Positions 1-7,130 of a stretch of DNA of 26,062 nucleotides are shown here, one piece after another. Positions within the stretch are counted from its first letter, which is position 1. Each line of letters opens with the position of its first letter. The position numbers and the translations under genes are program-made. Source of the DNA: an uncultured bacterium. GTDB lineage: Bacteria; Bacteroidota; Bacteroidia; Bacteroidales; Marinifilaceae. Location: positions 1 through 26,062 of the forward strand of contig CAJMSX010000052.1 in NCBI GenBank assembly GCA_905216195.1, read 5' to 3'. The notes beneath the pieces were generated by a model. It did not search any database. It worked only from the letters and a program-made list of their open reading frames with translations, and had not been told where the DNA came from.

Positions 1-1
1 T

Positions 2-670
2 GCTGACCGTATAGCTCTGTTGACCGGTTTGCCTTTTGTAACGGCTCCGAATAAATTCGAAGCCCTGGCGACACACGATCCTTTGGTGGCTGTTCACGGG
101 GCTTTGAAATCCCTTGCCGTAAGCCTCATGAAGATCGCAAATGATATCCGGATGCTCAGTTCCGGGCCCCGGGCAGGAATCGGAGAAATTCGCCTGCCCG
201 AAAACGAACCGGGTTCTTCCATTATGCCGGGGAAAGTCAATCCTACCCAATGTGAAGCCCTGACGATGATTGCCGCGCAGGTAATGGGAAACGACGTGGC
301 TATCGGTGTAGGAGGCGCTACCGGTCATTTTGAACTGAATGTTTTTAAACCGATGATTATCTCTAATTTTTTGCACAGCGCCCGCTTGTTGGGAGAAGGG
401 TGTTTGAGTTTCAACGATCGTTGTGCAGCCGGAATAGTGCCCGAACCCGAGACCATCCGCCGGCATTTGAATAATTCTTTGATGTTGGCCACTGCTCTCA
501 ATCCTCATATCGGATATACCCGGGCGGCTGCCATTGCCCGCCAAGCCTACCTGGAAAATACAAGCCTCCGGGAAGCGGCTTTAGCTTCGGGAGACCTCAC
601 CGCTTCCGCATTCGACCAATGGGTGGATCCGGAGAAAATGGTTGGAATCGATCTCCCGGATGGGAAGTAA
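2..670 (+). CDS. fumC: Fumarate hydratase class II, C-terminal part (5' end outside window)
   Basis: Class II fumarase interconverts fumarate and malate in the cytoplasm, without an iron-sulfur cluster. The frame is open from the first bases of the window, so the true start lies upstream. What remains is roughly the C-terminal half of a protein that is usually about 460 residues. The family signature GSSIMPGKVNPTQCEAL is intact and contains the flexible catalytic serine loop. It is followed by the GNDVAIGVGGATGHFELNVF stretch and the typical end, EKMVGIDLPDGK. The match to E. coli FumC (recalled, not computed) is close over the whole visible length. Aspartase and argininosuccinate lyase share the fold, but GNDVAI and NESLM/NNSLM-like segments favour fumarase. 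The next gene has its own promoter, so no operon link downstream is implied. Confidence 0.95.
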   Translation, partial: ADRIALLTGLPFVTAPNKFEALATHDPLVAVHGALKSLAVSLMKIANDIRMLSSGPRAGIGEIRLPENEPGSSIMPGKVNPTQCEALTMIAAQVMGNDVAIGVGGATGHFELNVFKPMIISNFLHSARLLGEGCLSFNDRCAAGIVPEPETIRRHLNNSLMLATALNPHIGYTRAAAIARQAYLENTSLREAALASGDLTASAFDQWVDPEKMVGIDLPDGK

Positions 671-806
671 AAACAGACTGTAGTTCAGGTAGGTATCCGG
701 AAGGTTTCCGTATCTGCCGGTTCGGCCGCTAGGAGTAAATGCCAGGGTACCTTGTCGGTTATTTACGATCTTTACCCCTTCCGCTCTCACTTTCGTACCT
801 TTATTG

Positions 807-814
807 TATCTTTG
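807..814 (+). promoter_or_regulatory. Bacteroidota -7 box upstream of the MATE gene
   Basis: TATCTTTG fits the TAnnTTTG -7 consensus of the Bacteroidota housekeeping sigma factor. Transcription would start near 821, leaving a leader of about 11 bases before the ATG at 832. The box lies inside the open frame that extends upstream to 739, which argues that 832 and not 739 is the real start. No clear TTTG -33 element is visible at the expected distance. Confidence 0.6.
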
Positions 815-831
815 CCGGAAATACAGGGAAA

Positions 832-2148
832 ATGAACCGCCGGATTCTCCGTCTTGCCATACCGTCTATTATTTCCAATATAACCGTTCCCTTGCTGGGA
901 TTGGTGGATGTTACCATTGTGGGACATTTGGGAGCTACTGCCTATATCGGAGCTATAGCCGTCGGAGGTATGTTGTTTAATATTTTGTATTGGAACTTCG
1001 GTTTTTTACGCATGGGAACCAGCGGTTTGACTTCCCAGGCTTACGGACGGAAAGATGCTTCGGGAGAAGTAAGAATATTGGTACAGGCATTGAGTGTGGG
1101 TCTGATCTCGGCTTTGGGGATTTTGATAGGGCAGTATCCGGTGGAACGCCTGGCATTTTATTTACTGGATACCAGTGCCGAAGTGGAAAAGTATGCCGTC
1201 GCTTATTTCCGGGTGTGCATCTGGGGAGCTCCGGCGGTCTTGACGATGTATGGGTTTAAAGGGTGGTTTATCGGTATGCAGAATTCCCGTTTTCCCATGT
1301 TTATCGCTATTGCCGTTAATGTGATCAATATTTTAGGCAGCCTGTGTTTTGTTTACGTATTGGGAATGAAAGTGGAAGGGGTGGCGTTGGGCACGGTAGT
1401 GGCCGAATATTCCGGTTTGGGCATCGCTCTGGTATTGTGGATGAGATATTACGGGAAACTGCGTTTCCGGATAGCTTTGCGCAACAGTTTGCAATTTTCG
1501 GCCATGCGTCGTTTTTTTGCCGTCAACCGGGATATCTTCCTTCGGACGCTTTGCCTGATAGCCGTTACTACTTTTTTTACATCTACCGGAGCCAGGCAGG
1601 GCGATGTCGTATTGGCGGTCAACACCTTGCTGATGCAATTATTTACGCTCTTTTCCTATATCATGGACGGTTTCGCTTATGCCGGAGAAGCTTTAGCCGG
1701 AAGATATGTGGGAGCCTGTAACCTGAAACAACTCCGGCATGCCGTACGCAATCTGTTCGGTTGGGGTGCAGGCCTGTCCCTCCTATTTACCTTGCTATAC
1801 GGAGTCGGAGGAAAGAATTTTCTGCATCTGTTGACCAGCGATCAACAGGTCATTCAGGAAGCCGCGCACTATTTTTATTGGGTTTTGGCTATCCCCCTCG
1901 CCGGTTTTGCCGCTTTTTTATGGGACGGTATTTTAATCGGTGCTACAGCTACCCGCCAGATGCTCTGGGCTATGCTGGTGGCGTCGTTGACTTTCTTTTT
2001 TATCTATTACGCTTTTTCCGGGGGAACCGACAACCATGTATTGTGGTTTGCCTTTCTGGTGTACCTTTTTTTGAGGGGGGCGATGCAAACGGTTCTGGGA
2101 AAACGAATTTTTACACCCCGTTATCTGCAAAAGCTGAGTAATCATTAA
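832..2148 (+). CDS. MATE family efflux transporter, DinF-like
   Basis: This is an inner-membrane multidrug and toxin extrusion antiporter of about 438 residues, the usual MATE length, with about twelve hydrophobic segments by eye. The N-terminus (ILRLAIPSIISNITVPLLGL, then VDVTIVGHLG) is the classic MATE start and resembles the DinF branch, as does the FRMGTSGLTSQAYG-type motif that follows (here FLRMGTSGLTSQAYGRKD). The second half repeats the arrangement, with DGFAYAGEALAGRYVGA. The start at 832 is chosen because the N-terminus fits the family there and a -7 box lies at 807-814. Substrates cannot be inferred. The gene stands alone between fumC and a lipoprotein gene on the same strand. No frame damage is seen. 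Confidence 0.93.
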   Translation: MNRRILRLAIPSIISNITVPLLGLVDVTIVGHLGATAYIGAIAVGGMLFNILYWNFGFLRMGTSGLTSQAYGRKDASGEVRILVQALSVGLISALGILIGQYPVERLAFYLLDTSAEVEKYAVAYFRVCIWGAPAVLTMYGFKGWFIGMQNSRFPMFIAIAVNVINILGSLCFVYVLGMKVEGVALGTVVAEYSGLGIALVLWMRYYGKLRFRIALRNSLQFSAMRRFFAVNRDIFLRTLCLIAVTTFFTSTGARQGDVVLAVNTLLMQLFTLFSYIMDGFAYAGEALAGRYVGACNLKQLRHAVRNLFGWGAGLSLLFTLLYGVGGKNFLHLLTSDQQVIQEAAHYFYWVLAIPLAGFAAFLWDGILIGATATRQMLWAMLVASLTFFFIYYAFSGGTDNHVLWFAFLVYLFLRGAMQTVLGKRIFTPRYLQKLSNH

Positions 2149-2175
2149 AAATGTATCTTTATTTTAAATAATTTG

Positions 2176-2194
2176 GTTTATTTTTAAAATAAAC
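2176..2194. repeat. AT-rich perfect inverted repeat, 9-bp arms with one central base
   Basis: GTTTATTTT-T-AAAATAAAC reads as a perfect palindrome. It lies 27 bases after the MATE stop and about 140 bases before the lipoprotein start. It could be an operator or part of a weak terminator, but no U-run follows directly. The half-site AAAATAAACGA recurs in the inverted repeat before the nitroreductase gene (6407-6419). Confidence 0.5.
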
Positions 2195-2238
2195 GACATT
2201 ATACTTGTTTTTATTTAAAATTGTTTTAAATTTATAGA

Positions 2239-2250
2239 ACAGAATTCTGT
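2239..2250. repeat. 12-bp perfect palindrome before the lipoprotein gene
   Basis: ACAGAATTCTGT is a perfect palindrome in the otherwise AT-rich leader of the lipoprotein gene. A near-consensus -7 box, TATACTTG at 2200-2207 (7 of 8 matches to TAnnTTTG), lies about 30 bases upstream. The palindrome would then sit downstream of the start site, a place where a repressor could act. This is inference from position only. Confidence 0.35.
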
Positions 2251-2334
2251 GTGTGTCTTCTTACTTTATTGTGTTGGCGACAATAAGGTGGCAGTATGTT
2301 CAATACATTGGTTGATAATTTTAAATGCAAAGTT

Positions 2335-3690
2335 ATGAAAGGATTACTATGTATAGTTATCGTCCTGTTTACCGTGGCGTGTCGGCGGGAGTTAGAACCC
2401 TGGACGGAACAAGGGGAAAAGAAAGAGCTGAATGCTTATGTAAAAACCGGGTTGAGCGGGGTTTCCCCTGTCGGCTATCAGTTGTTTGTCTATGATTCCG
2501 AAAAACAACAAACGGAATTTTACGAAATAAATCCGGAAACGGGGGACAATACCCGGTTTAGATTCGAATTACCGGCAGGAAATTACTCGGCTTATTGTTT
2601 AGTGAATGCGGTCGACGAGTCCGTTCGGGAATACAACCGGAGTAAAGGGCCGGGGCAGATTTTTATCAAATTGCGTAAAATCGGAGATACTTATGCCGAA
2701 ACCGGAGATTATTTATTGGGAAGCTGCAATTTTGTGGTGAATGAAGAAACGTTATCGCCGGTAGTTTTCGATTTAAACCGGAGGGTCGCTCAGCTCCGGA
2801 TCATTACCGAAAATGTACCGGAATGGATGGAGGAACTGAAAGTATTGATTTCCTCCGTTCCCGACAGGATGAATTTGCTGGGGGAATATTCGGGTACTTC
2901 CCGTATCGTGAGTAAACCGGTCGGTGTTCCGGAAGCGGGAAAGGCGACGACCACCGTCTTGGTATTTCCCGGAACCGGGTCTTCTACCCTGGCTTTATCC
3001 TATCGGATAGGAGGAACGGTCTTTACCACCGATCCTCATCCGATTACTACTTTGACCGCCAATAAAATTACGGAGATAAAGGTGGTTTTCAGTTCTTCCG
3101 GAGAAGTGCGTATCGTAGATTTTCAAGTCCGGATTATGGATTGGGATGCAGAGGTGTGGAAAGAGGGCGAATGGATTTTACCGATACCGCCCGGACCTTG
3201 TGAGGGAGTGGGAAACGGAATCAATCTGGTAAAAAACGGGGGTTTTGAAGAAGGGACGGCCGACAGTATTCCGGTAAATTGGAAGATCGATAAGGGAGGA
3301 GCGGACCAGAGAGCGATTCTGGTAACGGATCCGGTGGCCGAAGGAATGAAAGCCGTCCGGTTGGAGGGAAAGACTTACCTGTATCAGGATGTGGAGATCA
3401 CCGGCGGACAATGTTACCAGTTGAAAATGTGGATCAATAATCTTTCTCCCGAGTTAAAGTGGCGTTACTGGTGTACCTGGATGGCGGGCTCCCGGAGTCT
3501 GAATTCCGACGGTATCCGGGCAGATTCTTATCTCTATGGCACGGAAGGGTATGTGGACGTATTTAAAGGAGGAGTGTTCAGGGCTCCTCGGGAAGCGACC
3601 CGTTTACGTATGGAAATTCGTACTTATTCGGCTTTATCCTCTGGAGAGGGGGTGTATGTGGACGATGTGAGCGTCGAAAAGGTGGAATAG
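2335..3690 (+). CDS. Mfa2/FimB-like surface lipoprotein with C-terminal carbohydrate-binding-like domain
   Basis: Starting at the ATG at 2335 gives 451 residues with a standard lipoprotein signal: MKGLLCIVIVLFTVAC, with the lipobox cysteine near residue 16. A start at 2296 would add 13 residues before the signal and is less likely, although AAGGTGG precedes it. The middle part (about residues 30-285) looks like the Mfa2/FimB fimbrial anchor family: a short beta domain with an ELPAGNYSAYCLVNA-type strand, then DLNRRVAQLRI, then a second beta-rich unit ending near TANKITEIKVVF. The last 150 residues begin NLVKNGGFEEG and end GVYVDDVSVEKVE, the usual frame of a CBM4/9-like jelly-roll domain. No fimbrillin or transporter genes adjoin it, so this may be an orphan fimbrial-type protein or a different adhesin. 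The family assignment is by eye. Confidence 0.6.
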   Translation: MKGLLCIVIVLFTVACRRELEPWTEQGEKKELNAYVKTGLSGVSPVGYQLFVYDSEKQQTEFYEINPETGDNTRFRFELPAGNYSAYCLVNAVDESVREYNRSKGPGQIFIKLRKIGDTYAETGDYLLGSCNFVVNEETLSPVVFDLNRRVAQLRIITENVPEWMEELKVLISSVPDRMNLLGEYSGTSRIVSKPVGVPEAGKATTTVLVFPGTGSSTLALSYRIGGTVFTTDPHPITTLTANKITEIKVVFSSSGEVRIVDFQVRIMDWDAEVWKEGEWILPIPPGPCEGVGNGINLVKNGGFEEGTADSIPVNWKIDKGGADQRAILVTDPVAEGMKAVRLEGKTYLYQDVEITGGQCYQLKMWINNLSPELKWRYWCTWMAGSRSLNSDGIRADSYLYGTEGYVDVFKGGVFRAPREATRLRMEIRTYSALSSGEGVYVDDVSVEKVE

Positions 3691-3705
3691 AAGGGCGGCG
3701 CAGGG

Positions 3706-3740
3706 GAGTTGGGCCCGTTTTAGGGTCTAACTCGCGTTTT
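3706..3740 (+). terminator. Probable terminator after the lipoprotein gene
   Basis: An 11-base-pair stem pairs 3706-3716 (GAGTTGGGCCC) with 3723-3733 (GGGTCTAACTC) around a GTTTTA loop, with two G-U wobbles in the RNA. It is followed by GCGTTTT. The hairpin starts 15 bases after the stop codon and separates this gene from the promoter of the next. Confidence 0.55.
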
Positions 3741-3754
3741 GCGGTTGATTAGGG

Positions 3755-3785
3755 TTGTTTTGTTCGTACTGTATGCTTATCTTTG
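3755..3785 (+). promoter_or_regulatory. Promoter of the macrodomain-Nudix operon
   Basis: TATCTTTG at 3778-3785 matches TAnnTTTG exactly. The upstream stretch TTGTTTTG at 3755-3762 supplies TTTG-like -33 candidates at 15-19 bases. The predicted leader to the ATG at 3823 is about 30 bases. Confidence 0.6.
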
Positions 3786-3822
3786 TGAGAGGCCGGACGG
3801 TATCCGGGAAATAAGATAAGCC

Positions 3823-4344
3823 ATGAGAACGGATCGATTAAAAATTGAAAAGGGAGATATCACTCTTTTGAAAATGGATGCTATTGTCAATGCCGCCAAT
3901 ACGACTTTATTGGGAGGAGGGGGAGTGGACGGGGCCATACATCGGGCGGCAGGACCCGGACTGCTTGAAGAATGCCGTCGCTTGCACGGGTGCCGGACGG
4001 GAGAAGCAAAGATAACGAAAGGATATCGCTTGCCTGCGGCTCACGTCATACATACGGTAGGTCCGGTGTATCGGGACGGCCGGCACGGTGAGCCCGGTTT
4101 ACTGGCTTCCTGTTACCGGAATAGTTTGCGTTTGGCGGTGGAGCAGGGGCTTTCTTCGATAGCTTTTCCCTGTATCAGTACAGGAGTTTATCACTATCCG
4201 AAGACGGAGGCGGCCCGGATTGCCTGGAAGGAGATTACGGATTTTCTTCACACTCATCCGGATTTCGGGGAAGTGATCGTCGTTTGTTATGGAGAGGAGG
4301 ATTATACCATATATATGAATTTGAGAAGTCAGGAAACTAAATGA
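3823..4344 (+). CDS. Macrodomain protein, probable O-acetyl-ADP-ribose deacetylase
   Basis: This 173-residue protein is a single MacroD/YmdB-type macrodomain. Members hydrolyse O-acetyl-ADP-ribose and in some cases remove ADP-ribose from protein side chains. Visible motifs run in family order: GDIT at 11-14, DAIVNAANTTLLGGGGVDGA at 19-38 containing the catalytic Asn-Asp pair (N26, D36), HTVGPVYRDG, then ISTGVYHYP, which forms the phosphate loop. The protein is a complete single domain of usual size. Its stop is seven bases before the Nudix start, so the two are almost surely co-transcribed. That supports a joint role in handling ADP-ribose derivatives (inference). Confidence 0.92.
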   Translation: MRTDRLKIEKGDITLLKMDAIVNAANTTLLGGGGVDGAIHRAAGPGLLEECRRLHGCRTGEAKITKGYRLPAAHVIHTVGPVYRDGRHGEPGLLASCYRNSLRLAVEQGLSSIAFPCISTGVYHYPKTEAARIAWKEITDFLHTHPDFGEVIVVCYGEEDYTIYMNLRSQETK

Positions 4345-4351
4345 GAAGGGT

Positions 4352-4951
4352 ATGGAAAATCGGTATTGTTACAAATATCCGCGTCCGGCTGTAACGGCAG
4401 ATACGGTGGTCTTCGGTTTCGACGGACAAGAGGTCCGGATTTTGCTGATCGAGAGGGGAGGACGCACTTTTCAAGGGTATTGGGCTTTCCCCGGCGGCTT
4501 TATGGAGATGGAGGAAACGGCGGAAGCCTGTGCCCGGCGGGAGTTGGAGGAGGAGACCGGAATTGTTTTAACGGAACTCCGGCAGGTGGGGGCTTTTTCC
4601 GGTGTGAACCGGGATCCCCGGGGAAGAGTGGTGACCATTGTATTCTATGCTTTGGTAAAGCTTCATCAGGTATGGCCGGAAGCCGGAGATGATGCTGCCT
4701 GTACCCGATGGTTTTCCGATGAAGATTTACCTCTCCTGGCTTTTGATCATGGAGAAATACTGCCGATAGCCCGGGAAAAATTGGGAGAGGATTTGAAAAA
4801 AACCAGGTGTCAACGGCAGTGGTTGAAAGCAGGCTTTACAGAGCGGGAGCTGGCCAGGGTGCGGGCTTGGGCGGAAAGCCGGCGGGTTGAGGGAGAGAAA
4901 GATGGGGAAAATCCGGAAGCGGAATCCTCGGGGAAGGGAGACAAGCTTTAA
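4352..4951 (+). CDS. Nudix hydrolase, probably ADP-ribose pyrophosphatase-like
   Basis: The protein of 199 residues carries a complete Nudix box, GX5EX7REUXEEXGU, at residues 49-71 (GFMEMEE, then RELEEETGI). An FPGG stretch leads into it, and a DLPLLAFDHGEIL segment follows, as in ADP-ribose/NAD-related Nudix proteins of the YjhB and NrtR type. The last 55 or so residues are charged and of low complexity, so the winged-helix DNA-binding domain expected of an NrtR regulator is not evident. The substrate is therefore inferred from family resemblance and from the adjacent macrodomain gene. Its stop codon overlaps the stop of the convergent MFS gene across TTAA. Confidence 0.88.
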   Translation: MENRYCYKYPRPAVTADTVVFGFDGQEVRILLIERGGRTFQGYWAFPGGFMEMEETAEACARRELEEETGIVLTELRQVGAFSGVNRDPRGRVVTIVFYALVKLHQVWPEAGDDAACTRWFSDEDLPLLAFDHGEILPIAREKLGEDLKKTRCQRQWLKAGFTERELARVRAWAESRRVEGEKDGENPEAESSGKGDKL

Positions 4952-6150
4952 AGAGGGAATTTTTCTTTTTGCATGCGTTTGGCTCCTATTCGGACGATCC
5001 CATAGGTAAATAACAGCAGGGCGATCAATCCGGCCAGGAAATAGGGCCAGCCCCAGGTGTCCAGAATCAATCCGGTCGCCGATCCCAGAAAGCTGGAACC
5101 CAAATAATAAGCCAATAGGTAGATGGAAATGGTCACCGATCGTTTGGTGATGCTGTAATCGCTCACGATACGGTTGCAAAGTACGTGTACCACGAAAAAG
5201 TTGAAGGTAAAAGCGGCCAGTGCTTCGGTAACGATGCCGAAATAAGGAATATACAACAAGAGCGTACCGGCGGCTGCAATCAGCAGCATGGCTTTTAAGA
5301 CGGAGAAAGGATTGAAAATATAGGTCAATCGGGCCGTCGCTATCGAACCGAAGACTCCGAAAATATACATTAGGTATATATAATGGATGTAAGTCGGCGG
5401 AAAATGGAAAGGGGCCTGAATCAGGTAAAATCCCATATAATTGTAAAGACTGACGAATACGCCTATCATCAGGGCTCCGGTCAGATAGAAAGGAAGCAGG
5501 GCGGGAGAGGTAATCAGTTGGAGGTTAGAGACAATAAGGGATTTGAAATTTTCTTTTTTGGGTATGAAATTCAGGGATTTGGGACTGAATATCCAGAAGA
5601 GCAGGGCAAAGAAAGCACAGATAATTCCGATGGAAGCGGAGGCGGTCCGCCAGGAGTAAACCGCTCCCAGGTAGGAAGAAATAACCCGTCCCCCCATTCC
5701 TCCCAAAGCATTTCCGGCGATGTACAGTCCCATGATGGTATTCTTATTCCCGGGAGAAACTTCTTCCGAAATGTAAGCCATGGAAACCGAAGTAGCTCCC
5801 GCCAGAAAAAAACCTTTGGCTGCGCTCAAGGCAATAAGTAAAAGAAAAGAAGGGGAAAAAGAAGCGATGACGGAAAAAACGGAAGAGGCCAGTAAACCCG
5901 TACTGATCAGTTCTTTTCTCGAAATCCGGTCTGCTAAAAACATGGCGGTAAATAAACCGAAAACCATTCCCAGGGTAGAAAAAGAAACGGCGAAACTACT
6001 GTGACTGGCTGTAAGTCCGAATTCCTGGGATAAATCCGGTAACAAGGGCTGGAAATAATAAAGTTGAGCAAAACAAGAAAATCCGGATAGGAATACACAT
6101 CCGGAAATGAGTAGGTCTTTGCGATTGTTTTTCTTGACTAAGGTATCCAT
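4948..6150 (-). CDS. MFS transporter, YnfM-like
   Basis: This is a major facilitator superfamily inner-membrane transporter of 400 residues with about twelve hydrophobic segments. The motif between TM2 and TM3 reads LADRISRKELI, the MFS motif A (DRxxRR/K-like). The order YYFQPLLPDLSQEFGLTASH in TM1 and ISEEVSPGNKNTIMGLYIAGNALGG in the middle recalls the YnfM/arabinose-efflux-like subgroup. Substrate is unknown; drug or metabolite export is typical. It is transcribed away from the nitroreductase gene and has its own -7 box at 6210-6217. Its stop overlaps the Nudix stop by three bases, a very tight convergent arrangement with no room for a terminator between the genes. Confidence 0.92.
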   Translation of the reverse strand: MDTLVKKNNRKDLLISGCVFLSGFSCFAQLYYFQPLLPDLSQEFGLTASHSSFAVSFSTLGMVFGLFTAMFLADRISRKELISTGLLASSVFSVIASFSPSFLLLIALSAAKGFFLAGATSVSMAYISEEVSPGNKNTIMGLYIAGNALGGMGGRVISSYLGAVYSWRTASASIGIICAFFALLFWIFSPKSLNFIPKKENFKSLIVSNLQLITSPALLPFYLTGALMIGVFVSLYNYMGFYLIQAPFHFPPTYIHYIYLMYIFGVFGSIATARLTYIFNPFSVLKAMLLIAAAGTLLLYIPYFGIVTEALAAFTFNFFVVHVLCNRIVSDYSITKRSVTISIYLLAYYLGSSFLGSATGLILDTWGWPYFLAGLIALLLFTYGIVRIGAKRMQKEKFPL

Positions 6151-6209
6151 ACTTGTTGTAAAAACGGGAGTTTCCTCTCTTCGTTTCGGGAGTGGTTTTA
6201 TTTCCGGGA

Positions 6210-6217
6210 CAAAGGTA
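6210..6217 (-). promoter_or_regulatory. Bacteroidota -7 box for the MFS gene
   Basis: On the minus strand the sequence reads TACCTTTG, an exact TAnnTTTG match. It places the start of transcription about 50 bases before the ATG at 6150. A -33 element is not clear. Confidence 0.5.
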
Positions 6218-6344
6218 AGCGCTTTCGGGCGGAATTGTACTTTCGGTTTTTATTTTTTGTCTAACTTTTGGGGTGCAGTTCAAAGAGAGAACAGCCTTTT
6301 TTTAAACTTTTTAGCCTGAAGGGCCGTTTATAACGAAAAAAAGA

Positions 6345-6378
6345 GGAAGTTAAATCCTGTTCAGTAAATTTTACTTCC
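6345..6378. repeat. Imperfect inverted repeat upstream of the nitroreductase
   Basis: GGAAGTTAAAT (6345-6355) and ATTTTACTTCC (6368-6378) form 11-base arms with one mismatch around 12 bases. The repeat lies directly upstream of the larger perfect inverted repeat at 6383-6419 in the divergent promoter region. Confidence 0.45.
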
Positions 6379-6382
6379 ATCC

Positions 6383-6419
6383 TCGTTTATTTTATTAATT
6401 TTGTATATAAAATAAACGA
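6383..6419. repeat. Perfect 13-bp inverted repeat enclosing the nitroreductase -7 box
   Basis: TCGTTTATTTTAT (6383-6395) and ATAAAATAAACGA (6407-6419) are exact reverse complements with an 11-base spacer. The spacer begins with TAATTTTG (6396-6403), an exact TAnnTTTG -7 box for the gene at 6449. A regulator bound to both arms would straddle the core promoter. The arms could also fold as a weak hairpin in a longer transcript. Confidence 0.65.
6396..6403 (+). promoter_or_regulatory. -7 box of the nitroreductase gene
   Basis: TAATTTTG matches TAnnTTTG and sits in the spacer of the inverted repeat. The predicted leader is about 38 bases. The -33 region is AT-rich without a clear TTTG. Confidence 0.5.
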
Positions 6420-6448
6420 AGAAGAAAATAATTTAAATCCTATATATT

Positions 6449-7051
6449 ATGGAAAAGAATGTAAAAGAAGCCTTGAAGCATAGAAGGAGTTATTATCTGA
6501 TCAGCGACCGGACTCCGGTTTCGGATGAAGAAATCGAAGCAATTGTAAAATTAGCGGTAAAATATATTCCTTCCGCTTTCAATTCCCAGTCTACCCGTTT
6601 GGTTCTTTTGCTGAAAGAGGAACACCGGAAATTGTGGCAAATCGTTAAAGATGTTTTGAAAAAAATTGTAGCGGCTCCTGCTTACGAAGTAACGGAGGCC
6701 AAAATCAACAAATCTTTCGCTTCGGGTTACGGTACCGTGCTTTTCTTCGAGGACGAAACGGTAGTAGAAAGTTTGCAGAAAGCTTTTCCTTTGTACCAGG
6801 ATAAGTTCCCCGAATGGTCGCAACACACTTCGGCTATGCATCAATTGGCCGTTTGGACCCTCTTGGAAGATGTGGGTTTCGGGGCTTCCTTGCAACATTA
6901 TAATCCTTTGATTGATAGGGAAGTGATCGCTACCTGGAAATTGCCGGACCATTGGAAGTTGATTGCTCAGATGCCCTTCGGTATGCCCTTGGAAATGCCG
7001 GGGAAAAAAGAATATAAGCCGCTGGAGGACCGGGTACGGATTTTCAAGTAA
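6449..7051 (+). CDS. Nitroreductase family protein, Frm2-like
   Basis: This 200-residue protein is an FMN-dependent nitroreductase-fold oxidoreductase. The order HRRSYY near residue 11, YIPSAFNSQSTRLVLL at about 40-55, and DVGFGASLQHYNPLID near 146-161 matches the Frm2/Hbn1-type subgroup, which is short and acts on nitroaromatic compounds with NAD(P)H. The physiological substrate is not known. Expression probably responds to something, as the promoter is enclosed by two inverted repeats. It stands alone, divergent from the MFS transporter and convergent with the GNAT gene. No missing segments are apparent. Confidence 0.9.
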   Translation: MEKNVKEALKHRRSYYLISDRTPVSDEEIEAIVKLAVKYIPSAFNSQSTRLVLLLKEEHRKLWQIVKDVLKKIVAAPAYEVTEAKINKSFASGYGTVLFFEDETVVESLQKAFPLYQDKFPEWSQHTSAMHQLAVWTLLEDVGFGASLQHYNPLIDREVIATWKLPDHWKLIAQMPFGMPLEMPGKKEYKPLEDRVRIFK

Positions 7052-7071
7052 AAGGAGGCGGTATTCTCCTG

Positions 7072-7097
7072 CCTTTCCGGATCTGCCTCCGGAAGGG
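7072..7097. terminator. Hairpin between convergent nitroreductase and GNAT genes
   Basis: CCTTTCCGG (7072-7080) pairs with CCGGAAGGG (7089-7097) around eight bases, with one G-U wobble in the plus-strand RNA. There is no T-run on either side, so termination would be weak or factor-assisted. A wider pair, CGGTAT near 7059 and ATACCG near 7101, encloses it. Confidence 0.35.
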
Positions 7098-7130
7098 CGT
7101 ATACCGAACATCCGGAGGAGAAACGGGTAT

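Noticed and set aside
739..831. N-terminal extension of the MATE transporter
   Set aside because: A -7 box lies within the extension, and the protein from 832 begins exactly like other MATE proteins.
4352..4951. NrtR-type transcription regulator
   Set aside because: The Nudix part fits, but the tail of about 55 charged, low-complexity residues does not look like the winged-helix domain such regulators carry.
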